Assembly (NCBI RefSeq): GCF_015864955.1
Contig: NZ_JADYWE010000001.1
Span: 2,066,199-2,130,198 of the forward strand
Reading direction: 5' to 3'
DNA: 64,000 bases
Source: Salinibacterium sp. NK8237
GTDB taxonomy: Bacteria > Actinomycetota > Actinomycetes > Actinomycetales > Microbacteriaceae
In this document: positions 8,582-17,590 of the stretch, piece by piece
Numbering within the stretch: position 1 is the first letter of the stretch
Layout of the letters: every line of letters starts with the position of its first letter
Notes under the pieces: model-generated
Told to the model about the DNA's origin: nothing
Database searches by the model: none
The model's input: the letters and a program-made list of their open reading frames with translations, nothing else
Position numbers and translations under genes: made by a program

Positions 8582-9417
8582 AGCGACGAGGTTAGGTTGT
8601 ACGCATCCATGCGGCGGTCTCTGACGGGATTGTTGAACTGGCCCCAGCCGCGACTGCGCCGAGCCTCTGCGAAGTCAACATCAGCGACGAGAAGTTCTGG
8701 TCGGGCGGTGTCGGCGGGACCGGCGATAGGCCAACCGGTGTGCGAAACGATGAGACTTTGTCCGATAAATTCTTGCTCGCGTTCAACCCCGACGCGATCA
8801 GCTGCCGCGATGACAATGCCGTTGCTGTGCGCCGCTGCCATCGTGAGAATCGTTGCCATGCCTGGCTGATCCGCAGCCTGACCAGGAATGGGAACCCAGT
8901 TTGTCGGCACGCACACCAGATCGACACCTTTGAGGGCGAGCGATCGGTAGCTTTCAGGAAACCACCCGTCGTAGCAGATCATCATTCCAATGCGGCCGAG
9001 CGTGGTCTGAATAACAGGAAACCCGAGATTCCCCGGTTCGAAGTAGAGCGCTTCCTCATCCCAAAGGTGCACTTTTCGGTAGACATGGTGGTCTCCGCCC
9101 GGCAGGCACATGATGCTCGAGTTGTAGAGGACGTCTCCGTCGCGCTCGGCGAAGCCGGCGACAACGATGATGTTGAGTTGCGCCGCGAGGGCCATCCATT
9201 CGCTGGTCGCAGGGCCCTCCGTTGCAATCTCAGCGAGTGCGAACGCTTCTTCGCGGGAATTCATCATGTAGCCGGAGTTCACCAGTTCCGGGAGAACGAC
9301 TACTTTCGCGCCAGCTTCAGCGGCCGAGGTGATCGCGAGCGTCGTCATCGCGACATTGGTAGCGATGTCTCCGAACACGGGTTCAACTTGGGCGACGGCA
9401 ATTGCGATGTTGGCGAT
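8578..9417 (-). CDS. Carbon-nitrogen hydrolase (nitrilase superfamily)
   Basis: The catalytic triad is complete: Glu44 (VLPELVNSG), Lys115 (YRKVHLW) and Cys148 (MMICYDGW), counted from the proposed start. Members hydrolyse amides, nitriles or N-carbamoyl groups. The start is unusual. No ATG fits, but an ATC at 9417 follows TCGGAGGA at ideal distance and gives about 279 residues, with homologous sequence beginning at ANIAIAVAQ. Alternatives are an in-frame GTG (9462) or ATG (9486), which would place the operator inside the gene. It lies upstream of, and is coupled to, the M20 gene. Confidence 0.85.
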   Translation of the reverse strand: MANIAIAVAQVEPVFGDIATNVAMTTLAITSAAEAGAKVVVLPELVNSGYMMNSREEAFALAEIATEGPATSEWMALAAQLNIIVVAGFAERDGDVLYNSSIMCLPGGDHHVYRKVHLWDEEALYFEPGNLGFPVIQTTLGRIGMMICYDGWFPESYRSLALKGVDLVCVPTNWVPIPGQAADQPGMATILTMAAAHSNGIVIAAADRVGVEREQEFIGQSLIVSHTGWPIAGPADTARPELLVADVDFAEARRSRGWGQFNNPVRDRRMDAYNLTSSL

Positions 9418-9434
9418 GGTGTCCTCCGAACCAT

Positions 9435-9450
9435 TGGTAATCGATTTCCC
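9435..9450 (-). promoter_or_regulatory. Second LacI-type operator before the nitrilase-M20 operon
   Basis: TGGTAATCGATTTCCC matches the perfect palindrome at 2292-2307 in 14 of 16 positions. It sits 17 bp upstream of the proposed nitrilase start, so a bound repressor would block this short leader. This links the two convergent operons into one regulon. Confidence 0.65.
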
Positions 9451-9504
9451 ATGATACTTCACGGAATGGTTCCGGGCAGCATCCACAGGCTAGGCTCGGG
9501 CGTT

Positions 9505-10044
9505 ATGGCAGCTGGCTCAACGATCCACACCTTCACGGTGCAATTGGCGGATGTGGACCGCGGGGTTTACGACGATTTCACGCTTCGCGTAGCGCGGCAT
9601 CCTTCCGAAACTGACCTCTATATGGTCACGCGCGTGCTCGCGTATTGCCTCGAGTATGAGGAAGGTATCGCGTTCAGCGAGGGAGTTTCGTCGACAGATG
9701 AGCCCGCGGTTCTGGTTCGCGACCTCACCGGCACGATTACAGCCTGGATCGAAATCGGGGCTCCGGATGCTGCCCGACTCCACTACGGAAGCAAGCTGGC
9801 CGACAGGGTCGCGATCTACACGCACCGCGACCCGGTGAAGGTTGCGGCTCCGTGGGCGGGCAAGAAGATTCACAACGCGAGCGACATCGTTTTCCGCAGC
9901 TTCGATCCTGGCTTCATCGAGGATGCCGCAGCGGCCCTTGAGCGCCGCAACGCTGTAACTCTCTCGGTTACTGAGGGTCAGTTGTATCTCGAAGTGAACG
10001 GCACAACGGTAAGTTCCGCGCTGCATAGTCACCGCGTGGAGTAG
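9505..10044 (+). CDS. YaeQ family protein
   Basis: The protein has 179 residues from the ATG at 9505 (the same frame stays open far upstream inside the nitrilase gene). It shows the YaeQ pattern: an opening AAGSTIHTFTVQLADVDR, HPSETDLYMVTRVLAY, EYEEGIAFSEG and a WIEIGAPD stretch. YaeQ has a PD-(D/E)XK-nuclease-like fold, but its role is not established. It diverges from the nitrilase gene. Confidence 0.85.
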   Translation: MAAGSTIHTFTVQLADVDRGVYDDFTLRVARHPSETDLYMVTRVLAYCLEYEEGIAFSEGVSSTDEPAVLVRDLTGTITAWIEIGAPDAARLHYGSKLADRVAIYTHRDPVKVAAPWAGKKIHNASDIVFRSFDPGFIEDAAAALERRNAVTLSVTEGQLYLEVNGTTVSSALHSHRVE

Positions 10045-10132
10045 TCAGGGTGCGCTGAGCTTTTCCGAGAAGCTCCTGTGGTGTGCATATTTCTCGGAAT
10101 GAATGCCGCCCACCGCTATGTTGGTCTAGAAG

Positions 10133-10669
10133 ATGACTATTCTGCCGCGCACCCAACCTCCTGCCCTTTCGTTGCCGCTCGCGCGCGGAGGATCCCTTGA
10201 CGATCTCGCGCTCGGCACGGGTGCCGACGGCCGCTTCACTCTCGTTGTTTTCTATCGGGGCCTTCACTGCCCGGTGTGCCGCAAGCAGTTGCGTGAACTC
10301 GACGAGAATATGGACGCATTGCGCGAAGCCGGAGTGGGCCGCATGGTGGCCATCAGCATGGACACGCTCAAGCGCGCCACGATCTCGATCGACGACTGGG
10401 AACTCAGCCGCCTTCCGATCGCCTACGGACTCAGCGAAGAGCAGGCCCGCGAGTGGGGCCTCTTCGTCTCCAGCGGTTTCAAAAAGGGCGAGCCGGAGTT
10501 GTTCAGCGAGCCTGGCATGTTCATTCTTGACAACGACAACACCGTGTTCTGGGCTACTGTCTCCAGCATGCCGTTCGGGCGGATGCCGGTAAGCGCCATC
10601 ATCCATGGTCTCGAGTACGTGACCGAGACTGATTATCCTGCGCGGGGAGTGGTTGCACCCTCGCTCTGA
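10133..10669 (+). CDS. Peroxiredoxin-like (AhpC/TSA) thioredoxin-fold protein
   Basis: The protein has 178 residues with the thioredoxin-fold core LVVFYRGLHCPVCRKQL. The CxxC pair (CPVC) sits where AhpC/TSA proteins carry the peroxidatic cysteine. This resembles the 'peroxiredoxin-like' family rather than classical AhpC, which has a single Cys in PxxxxC. It probably reduces hydroperoxides or disulfides in the cytoplasm. A TATGTT-like -10 element close to the ATG would fit a leaderless transcript, though this is weak. Confidence 0.75.
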   Translation: MTILPRTQPPALSLPLARGGSLDDLALGTGADGRFTLVVFYRGLHCPVCRKQLRELDENMDALREAGVGRMVAISMDTLKRATISIDDWELSRLPIAYGLSEEQAREWGLFVSSGFKKGEPELFSEPGMFILDNDNTVFWATVSSMPFGRMPVSAIIHGLEYVTETDYPARGVVAPSL

Positions 10670-10840
10670 GTCCTCGAAGAGTGAGCAGTTTCGTCAATTA
10701 CCGGCGTGTCCCCCTGATGGGGGTAGACAGGGGGTCTCTACCGCCATAGGGTCGATGCTAAATCGTTATTCAGTAGTGCGCGAGTGGCTGTCGAAACCTA
10801 GTCGACGCCGGCGTACGTGAGCCCGACGAAGGACCCTGGC

Positions 10841-12736
10841 GTGAACCCTCCTGTAGATCCCGACGTACGTCCGCGAGGTGATGGCGAGGCTCTTCTCGCT
10901 CGCCGCATGATTATTACGAGTGGTGTTGCGGCTCTCGCCGCAGTGGGTGCTGCTGCCGCGAGCAGCGCGGCTTTTGGCCCGGCCAGCACACTCTCGCTCT
11001 TGCCAGACGGGGCGAGCCCTCCCGTGGCTCCGGTGCCAACGGGATCCGCTCCCAAGAACACCCCGGTGCCGACCACTCCAACCCCGAGCGCCACACCCAC
11101 GAACCCGCCGTCCACGAAGAGCCCCACTGTGGGCGTGAACCCACCAACGACTCAAGATTCACGCTCGCCAGCGACGGCGAACCCGCCAGCCGACCGCGAC
11201 CAGAGTTATGCAAACCCTGGAGCGGGAACCGGAACCACGCCTCGCGCAGACACTCCATCGGCCGCGAAGCCTGCGACGAAATCCACCCCGCAGAAGGGGT
11301 CAAGTGCACCCGAGGTTGTGTCGACCGGTGTCGCAGACAACGACCAAACGCACGCACATCTACTGTCGCGGGCAACGTTCGGCCCGCGCAGCAGCGACTT
11401 TGCAGATATTTCCACTCTGGGAATCGACAAGTGGCTCGGTGCTCAGCTCGCACCGTCATCGATCGCTGATCCCGATGGGACTGCTGCGTGGGCAGCGTTT
11501 CCTCTCGCGAAGTTGTCAATCGCCAAGGTTCGTTCTTCGGTCAAGCAATACAGCTGGGAAGCTGCACGCGAGACTGGCCAAGCAACATTGGCTGCTCAGA
11601 TCTTTAGCAAGCGGCAGCTTTTCGAAGTTGTTGTCGACGTCTTCTCTAACCTGCTCAACGTGACGACTCCGTCGGACAGCGTGTGGGCTACCGCGCCTGA
11701 CTATGCAAACACGGTGATTCGCGCAAACGCCCTCGGCACCTATGCCGAGATGCTGCACTCCGCAATACGGCATCCCGCCATGTTGACGTACCTCAACAAC
11801 GAGCAATCCAACAAGGCAAACGTCAATGAGAACCTTGGTCGTGAACTGCTAGAACTCCATACGCTCGGAGTAGCTTCGGGTTACACCGAAGATGATGTGC
11901 GCAACAGTGCGATGATCCTCTCGGGTCGCGGCATTGACTACGACACGAGAGAGTTCCGCTATTGGCCGGAACGTCACTTTGTGGGGCCTGTAGCCACCTC
12001 GTTCTTCACGGACGAAAACGCCACCGCAGACGGCGGACTCGCGGTGGGTGATCGGTTCGTCAGCGTATTGGCCCACCACCCCGCCACCGCCGCGAATGTC
12101 GTCAGAAAACTTGCTGTGCGTTTCGTTTCGGATTCGCCGCCTCAAGGTCTGCTCGACCGCCTGGCCCAGGTCTATCTCGACAACGACACCGCGATTATTC
12201 CGGTGCTCAAGGAGCTCTTCGCCAGCGATGAGTTCTGGTCTGCGGTCGGCGAGAAGGCGCGTCGTCCCCTTGAAGATGCGGTTGGAGCGGCCCGTGCGGT
12301 TGGCGCAGCACCGAGTGACAAGCTCGCCGATGGAGCAAAAAATCTCTATTGGGTCTTGCAAAATCTGGGTCACGCGCCTCTCACGTGGACCCCTCCTAAT
12401 GGCTTTCCCGATGTCATCGGGGCGTGGCTTTCGGCCAGTCAAACAGTCGGGCGGTGGAACATGCACCGCGGGCTCGCTGGCGGATGGTTCAAGGGGCTCA
12501 CTCCGCCCGCGAAGCTCAGTGAGCAACTCGCTCCGACCGCAGGGCAGACGAACTCGCAGTGGATCGACAGCATCTCTGAGCACATGATCGGTCGACCTCT
12601 CAGTGACACACATCGCGCTGTGCTGCTCTCGTATCTCGATGCCGATGGTTCTGCTGAAGCAGAAGCCGGCGACGCGTGGCAAGTGCCCGCTCTCGCCGCC
12701 CTAGTGCTCGACTCGCCCTATTTCCAATTGCGCTAA
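10841..12736 (+). CDS. DUF1800 domain exported protein
   Basis: The protein has about 631 residues from the GTG at 10841, which has GAAGGA 7 nt upstream. The GTG at 10817 lacks a ribosome-binding site. A hydrophobic segment follows ARRMIITSG and suggests export or anchoring. A Pro/Thr/Ser/Ala-rich linker (about 60-170) comes next, then the DUF1800 domain with HLLSRATFGPR, NENLGRELLELHTLG and the FKGLTPP end region. DUF1800 proteins occur next to DUF1501 proteins, as here, and have no defined biochemical role. Confidence 0.85.
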   Translation: MNPPVDPDVRPRGDGEALLARRMIITSGVAALAAVGAAAASSAAFGPASTLSLLPDGASPPVAPVPTGSAPKNTPVPTTPTPSATPTNPPSTKSPTVGVNPPTTQDSRSPATANPPADRDQSYANPGAGTGTTPRADTPSAAKPATKSTPQKGSSAPEVVSTGVADNDQTHAHLLSRATFGPRSSDFADISTLGIDKWLGAQLAPSSIADPDGTAAWAAFPLAKLSIAKVRSSVKQYSWEAARETGQATLAAQIFSKRQLFEVVVDVFSNLLNVTTPSDSVWATAPDYANTVIRANALGTYAEMLHSAIRHPAMLTYLNNEQSNKANVNENLGRELLELHTLGVASGYTEDDVRNSAMILSGRGIDYDTREFRYWPERHFVGPVATSFFTDENATADGGLAVGDRFVSVLAHHPATAANVVRKLAVRFVSDSPPQGLLDRLAQVYLDNDTAIIPVLKELFASDEFWSAVGEKARRPLEDAVGAARAVGAAPSDKLADGAKNLYWVLQNLGHAPLTWTPPNGFPDVIGAWLSASQTVGRWNMHRGLAGGWFKGLTPPAKLSEQLAPTAGQTNSQWIDSISEHMIGRPLSDTHRAVLLSYLDADGSAEAEAGDAWQVPALAALVLDSPYFQLR

Positions 12737-12801
12737 TCGACCGCGCTCTTCCGCATTACCCTCCCCTGTAGCTCGAACCCGAATCGAGAAAGAACCCCCT
12801 C

Positions 12802-14160
12802 ATGACCGAGACCCGTTTCCTTCACCCTGACTGCCCAGACTGGCGCCAGCTGGGACCAACCGATCTAGATTCCGCTGTGCGGGCCCATAGCGAGATTGTG
12901 GTGGCCGAAGAGGCTGCTCGTCGACAACTTTGGTCCAAGGGTTTTACCCGTCGACGGATGCTGCAGGGCGGCCTGATGGCTGGCGTTGCCGCCATCGGTT
13001 CCCAGATTGTGACCACTCAAGCGTCCTACGCGGCTCCAGGGTCGCCAGACACGGGTGCTCTTATCGTCGTATTCCTCCGCGGCGGAATGGACGGACTTTC
13101 CGTGCTCGTTCCGGCCACCGACGCAGACCTCTTGAAGGCCCGCCCGAGCATCGCGGTCAAAGAGAACTCAGGATTGATTGCTTTCGAACGCGGCTTCGGC
13201 TTGCATCCCGCGCTGTCAGCCCTGAAGCCGATGCTGGCGCAGGGCAAGATCGCTGCCGTACCGGCGATCGGCACCCCCGACCTTTCACGCAGCCACTTCC
13301 AAGCGCAGGACTGCCTTGAGCGTGGCGGCTCTGCCGGCAGCGCCTCGCAGACCGGATGGCTTAACCGTGCTCTTGAGCAGAGCGGCCCGGGAACCACCTG
13401 GCGCGGAGTGGGTGCAAGCGATCGCCTTGCTCGCTCCCTCGTCGGCGGTTCGAACGCTCTCGTCGTTCCCGACCTCGACCGCATGGCGATCGACGTAGAC
13501 GATTCGCTCCTCGAACCCACCCGCACCGCCCTGACGAAGCTCTATACCGGTCTCGACCACCCAATCGCGCAGCAGGCAACGCTCGCCCTGAGCGCGTCTG
13601 GTGAGGCCGCAGCCATCGCAGCCTCTGCGGGAGAAGCTGAAGCGCGCGGCTATGCAGACGACAACTTCTCAAGCGACCTCGCAACCTTGGCCAGCCTCAT
13701 CCGCGCCAACGTTGGGCTTCGTGTTGGCACGCTCGATCTCGGTGGGTGGGACATGCACACCGACATCGGAACGCCAGACAAGGGCGACATGCACGACATG
13801 CTCAGCGCCGTCGGCAACGGCCTCGCGGCCTTCTTCGCTGACCTCGGCCCGAAGGCCGACACCACGACGGTGGTGCTCATGAGCGAGTTCGGTCGTCGCG
13901 TTGGCCAGAACGACAGCTCGGGTGCTGACCACGGTCACGGTGGACTCGCGATGGTGCTCGGCGGTGGAGTTAAGGGCGGCGTGCACGGCAAATGGGAAGG
14001 CCTCGGTGCAGATGTGCTCGACCACGGCGATGTGCCCGGCAGCAACGACTTCCGCGATCTCCTCGGTGAAGTTGTGATGAACCGCCTCGACCTCAGCGCG
14101 GCCGACGCCAGCATCATCTTCCCGGAGTGGAAGGTCACGCCGATGGGGGTTATGGCCTAG
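12802..14160 (+). CDS. DUF1501 domain protein with twin-arginine-like signal
   Basis: The protein has 452 residues. TRRRMLQGGLMAG (about 50) followed by a hydrophobic run and AxA-type site looks like a Tat signal. The DUF1501 (sulfatase-like/alkaline-phosphatase-fold) domain shows FLRGGMDGLSVLVP, HFQAQDCLE, DLGGWDMHTD and MSEFGRRVGQND, which supply the metal-site-like Asp/His residues. It is 65 bp after the DUF1800 gene and probably cotranscribed. The pair is likely exported together, but its substrate is not known. Confidence 0.88.
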   Translation: MTETRFLHPDCPDWRQLGPTDLDSAVRAHSEIVVAEEAARRQLWSKGFTRRRMLQGGLMAGVAAIGSQIVTTQASYAAPGSPDTGALIVVFLRGGMDGLSVLVPATDADLLKARPSIAVKENSGLIAFERGFGLHPALSALKPMLAQGKIAAVPAIGTPDLSRSHFQAQDCLERGGSAGSASQTGWLNRALEQSGPGTTWRGVGASDRLARSLVGGSNALVVPDLDRMAIDVDDSLLEPTRTALTKLYTGLDHPIAQQATLALSASGEAAAIAASAGEAEARGYADDNFSSDLATLASLIRANVGLRVGTLDLGGWDMHTDIGTPDKGDMHDMLSAVGNGLAAFFADLGPKADTTTVVLMSEFGRRVGQNDSSGADHGHGGLAMVLGGGVKGGVHGKWEGLGADVLDHGDVPGSNDFRDLLGEVVMNRLDLSAADASIIFPEWKVTPMGVMA

Positions 14161-14198
14161 CGCTCTGGCGGCTTAGCTGGGTTCGATCTGCGGTCGAA

Positions 14199-14204
14199 TA
14201 TACT
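14199..14204 (+). promoter_or_regulatory. Possible -10 element of the osmoprotectant transporter operon
   Basis: TATACT lies 52 bp before the ATPase gene start. No convincing -35 box stands at 17 bp, so this is only a candidate. Confidence 0.3.
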
Positions 14205-14250
14205 GGGCATCTAGTGTCCGGCAGATGTCGGTTCGCCACTCCCAGGAGGA

Positions 14251-15087
14251 ATGAGCCGCGCCATGATCGAGTTTCGCAACGTTTCGAAGCGGTTTCCCGA
14301 TGGAACGCTCGCAGTCGAGAACTTTTCTCTCGTGCTTCCGTCGCACAAAGCCACCGTGTTCGTTGGCTCATCCGGCTCTGGCAAGACCACGCTACTTCGT
14401 ATGATCAACAGGATGATTGATCCCACTGAGGGATCCATCCTGATCAATGGCGAAGATATCGCCGGGGTCGACCCAGTGCTGCTTCGCCGCCGCATCGGGT
14501 ACGTGCTTCAAGCCACCGGACTGCTCCCTCACCGCAAAGTGGTCGACAATATCGCCTCGGTGCCGCGATTGAATGGTGTGCCTAAGCGTAAAGCCCGGCT
14601 CGACGCAACCGCTCTGCTCGATACGGTTGGCCTTGATCGGAGTCTTGCGGAGCGTTATCCAGATCAGCTATCCGGCGGACAACAGCAGCGCGTTGGTGTG
14701 GCTCGCGCCCTCGCTAGCGACCCCGACATCCTTCTCATGGATGAGCCATTTGGCGCCGTCGACCCCATCGTGCGGGCGGAGCTTCAAGAAGAGCTCAACC
14801 GCCTGCAGCGTGAACTGGGCAAAACGACTGTCTTTGTTACTCATGACATCGATGAGGCGTTCGTCATCGCCGATCAGGTGGTTATTCTTCGCAACGGCGG
14901 CGTGATCGCGCAGGTGGGCAGCCCCGCCGATATCTTGGCGAGTCCCGCGGATGATTTCGTAGCGTCGTTCATCGGAGCTGATCGTGGCAAGCGCACCCTC
15001 TATATTCAGCACCGCGAAGGAGACAGCGCGCCGCTGATAGTGGATTCTGATGGTCGGCCTGCCGGCGTGCTCGGGACCGAACAATGA
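14251..15087 (+). CDS. Osmoprotectant ABC transporter ATP-binding protein (OpuCA/ProV-like)
   Basis: The protein has 278 residues. The Walker A motif is GSSGSGKTT, followed by the betaine-type stretch LLRMINRMIDPTEGSI, signature LSGGQQQRVGVARALA, Walker B LLMDEPFGAVDP and VTHDIDEA. The short C-terminal part could be a reduced CBS-like region. AGGAGG at 14244-14249 is too close to the ATG at 14251. The in-frame ATG at 14263 is 13 nt away and also matches the usual family start MIEFRNVSK. It forms an operon with the two permeases and the binding protein. Confidence 0.92.
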   Translation: MSRAMIEFRNVSKRFPDGTLAVENFSLVLPSHKATVFVGSSGSGKTTLLRMINRMIDPTEGSILINGEDIAGVDPVLLRRRIGYVLQATGLLPHRKVVDNIASVPRLNGVPKRKARLDATALLDTVGLDRSLAERYPDQLSGGQQQRVGVARALASDPDILLMDEPFGAVDPIVRAELQEELNRLQRELGKTTVFVTHDIDEAFVIADQVVILRNGGVIAQVGSPADILASPADDFVASFIGADRGKRTLYIQHREGDSAPLIVDSDGRPAGVLGTEQ

Positions 15088-15764
15088 CGTGGCTCCTTGA
15101 CAACTTTGCTCTAGTCGCCGAGCTCACGGGCAACCACGTAGCGCTCAGCATCCTTCCGATAGTGCTCGGGTTTTGTATCGCTGTGCCGCTCGGCTGGATC
15201 GCCAACCGCTGGCGGCCCGTGCGCTCGTTCGTCATCGCTGGCGGCAGCCTCCTCTATACAATTCCCTCGCTTCCGCTGTTCGTGATGTTGCCGTATCTGC
15301 TGGGAACGAAGATAACCGATGATCGGAATATCGTTGTGGCGCTCACTCTCTATGCGGTCGCAATGATGGTGCGGACTGCAGCCGATGCGCTTGCCGCGGT
15401 GCCCAAGGACGCGATCGAAGCGGCGACTGCGACTGGATACTCGGCTTGGGGTCGATTCTGGCTAGTCGAGCTTCCGCTAGCTGGCCCGGTCCTTCTTGCT
15501 GGCATGCGGGTGGTTTCCGCGAGCACGATCGCACTGGTGTCGGTGGGGGCCATCATCGGCTCGGCGAACCTTGGGTACCTCTTCACGAACGGAAAACAGC
15601 GCGACTTTCTCGACGAAATTGTTATCGGCATCGTGGCTAGCCTCGTTATTGCGCTCGTCTTTGATGTGATCCTCGTTCTTCTTGGCCGAGTTCTTATGCC
15701 GTGGATGCGACGGCAAAAAAGCGTTCGCAGCCGTACGCCGCTTCTTCTCGGGCGGGTGGGATAG
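15084..15764 (+). CDS. Osmoprotectant ABC transporter permease 1 (OpuCB-like)
   Basis: The protein has 226 residues with about six membrane segments. It has a permease EAA loop (IEAATATGYSAWGRFWLVELP) and the GSANLGYLF motif of betaine/choline/carnitine permeases. It overlaps the ATPase gene by 4 bp and precedes a second permease, as in OpuC/OpuB operons. Confidence 0.9.
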   Translation: MTWLLDNFALVAELTGNHVALSILPIVLGFCIAVPLGWIANRWRPVRSFVIAGGSLLYTIPSLPLFVMLPYLLGTKITDDRNIVVALTLYAVAMMVRTAADALAAVPKDAIEAATATGYSAWGRFWLVELPLAGPVLLAGMRVVSASTIALVSVGAIIGSANLGYLFTNGKQRDFLDEIVIGIVASLVIALVFDVILVLLGRVLMPWMRRQKSVRSRTPLLLGRVG

Positions 15765-15767
15765 CCC

Positions 15768-16547
15768 ATGCAGTTCTTTCTCGATGCTTTTCGTTGGCTT
15801 CTCGACCCGGCTAACTATGCCTCAGGCGGTGTGAATCCTTTGCCGATTCACGATCGTGTGGGCGAGCACCTGTTGTACACGGTTGTCGCCGTCGCACTCG
15901 CGACGGTGATCGCGTTGCCGCTGGGCTTCTACATCGGGCACACCGGTCGCGGGCGGCAGTTCGTGATCGGATTCACCGGTGCCATGCGCGCTTTGCCCAC
16001 ACTGGGATTACTCATGGCGCTCTTCGTGATCGTGGGCGCAACCGTGCCGTTCACACAGGCGGCATTTATCGCCTCGATCATCGCACTCGTTATCCTGGCG
16101 ATTCCATCGATTCTGGCGGGCGCCTACGCTGGCATCGAGTCTGTCGATCGTCAGACGATCGACGCAGGTCGTGCAATGGGGATGACAGAACTGCAAGTAC
16201 TCACTCAGATTGAGATTCCGTTGTCGTTGCCGCTTATTATTGGCGGAATTCGGGCGTCTGCGCTTCAAGTTATTGCGACCGCAGTGATCGCCTCCTACAT
16301 CTCATTGGGCGGCCTCGGCACAATCATCTCTAGCGGCATCGGACTCAACGACAACGATCGCATTCTCGGTGGCGCCATTCTTGTCACGCTCTTAGCGCTC
16401 GTTGTTGACGGTATGTTCGCCCTCGCTCAGCGGCTTACCCGTCGGCGCGGAACTGCCGGGGTTCGCCGAAAGAAAACAAACGTCCGTGAACAGCCACTGG
16501 GGCTGGTCGCGGTGGCGGCACCATCCGCCCACGAAGGGAAAAACTAA
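15768..16547 (+). CDS. Osmoprotectant ABC transporter permease 2 (OpuCD-like)
   Basis: The protein has 259 residues and multiple membrane segments. The EAA loop IDAGRAMGMTELQVLTQIEIP and the block SLGGLGTIISSGI are typical of the second betaine-type permease. A basic C-terminal tail follows. Its last base overlaps the binding-protein start (16547). Confidence 0.9.
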   Translation: MQFFLDAFRWLLDPANYASGGVNPLPIHDRVGEHLLYTVVAVALATVIALPLGFYIGHTGRGRQFVIGFTGAMRALPTLGLLMALFVIVGATVPFTQAAFIASIIALVILAIPSILAGAYAGIESVDRQTIDAGRAMGMTELQVLTQIEIPLSLPLIIGGIRASALQVIATAVIASYISLGGLGTIISSGIGLNDNDRILGGAILVTLLALVVDGMFALAQRLTRRRGTAGVRRKKTNVREQPLGLVAVAAPSAHEGKN

Positions 16548-17479
16548 TGTTCGCAGCAAATCGGAGGGCACGGGTCGCCATCGCGACCGTTGCCGCGGGA
16601 ACGCTTGTTGCCCTCGCAGGGTGCTCTACCTCTGACCCCACCGACACGTCGGCTGACGGTTCTGTCACTGGCGACACGATCATCGTGGGCTCGTTCGCCT
16701 ACCCTGAGAGCGAGATTCTGGGAAACATTTACGCCATCGCGCTTGAGGATGCAGGGTTCGAGGTCGAGACGAAGTTCAACCTTGGTCCGCGCCAGACCAC
16801 GATTCCCGCTTTAGAAGATGGATCGGTCAGCCTCATGCCGGAGTACAACGGCAACCTGCTCTTTTTCTATGACACAGAAAATGCCGCCCGCACCACAGCC
16901 GAAGTAGACGCGGCGCTCGAGACCACGGTGCCCGATGGCTTCCAGGTGCTCAACTCCTCGCCTGCTGAGGACAAAGACGCCTACGTTGTCACACAGGAGT
17001 TGGCAGATGAAGAGGGGCTCGTTTCAATCGGTGACCTGGCGAAGATCGAGCCGTTTAGCCTCGGAGCCAGCCCGCAGATCGCCGAGCTTCCTTACGGCAT
17101 CCCGGGTCTCGAGTCGGCGTACGGACTTACGGACATCACGTTCGTTCCGATTGAGGACTTTGGCGGACCCGACACGGTGAAGGCCCTCGTTGACGATGCT
17201 GTGCAGGTGGCAGACATCTTCACGACATCACCGGATCTAGTCGCCAAGAACCTGCTCGTTCTTGAGGACCCCGAGAATCTCATTGCTGCGCAGAACATCG
17301 TGCCGCTGTTGAACTCGAACATCTACAGTGCCGAACTCGCAGTAGTTCTCGATGCGATCTCGGCCGCGCTCACCACCGAAGATCTCATCACTCTGCGTGA
17401 CCGTGTCGAGGGCACGGAGAAGGCGCAGGCTGAGACCGCAGCCCAAGACTGGCTCACCGAAAAGGGTCTCCTGAACTAA
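16547..17479 (+). CDS. Osmoprotectant ABC transporter substrate-binding lipoprotein (OpuCC-like)
   Basis: The protein has 310 residues with a lipoprotein signal ending at LAGC (Cys26). The mature domain matches the OpuAC/ProX group: IIVGSFAYPESEILGNIYA, the LGPRQTTIPALEDGSV loop and the LMPEYNGNLLFFY region. It binds quaternary-amine osmolytes such as glycine betaine, choline or carnitine. Being the last gene of the operon is common for this family. Confidence 0.9.
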   Translation: MFAANRRARVAIATVAAGTLVALAGCSTSDPTDTSADGSVTGDTIIVGSFAYPESEILGNIYAIALEDAGFEVETKFNLGPRQTTIPALEDGSVSLMPEYNGNLLFFYDTENAARTTAEVDAALETTVPDGFQVLNSSPAEDKDAYVVTQELADEEGLVSIGDLAKIEPFSLGASPQIAELPYGIPGLESAYGLTDITFVPIEDFGGPDTVKALVDDAVQVADIFTTSPDLVAKNLLVLEDPENLIAAQNIVPLLNSNIYSAELAVVLDAISAALTTEDLITLRDRVEGTEKAQAETAAQDWLTEKGLLN

Positions 17480-17590
17480 GAAACTGCTTCGCATTTACGT
17501 GCGGAGAACAGCGGCGCGAGAGCGGCATCCGTCTAGCTCTAGGGCGGAGCCGCTCGTCGCGCTGACCGTCGGCACAGTATTATCGCGGGG

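Noticed and set aside
10710-10723. Short hairpin CCCCC-TGAT-GGGGG upstream of the DUF1800 gene
   Set aside because: Five GC pairs in GC-rich sequence, without T-tract or other context, do not support a named element.
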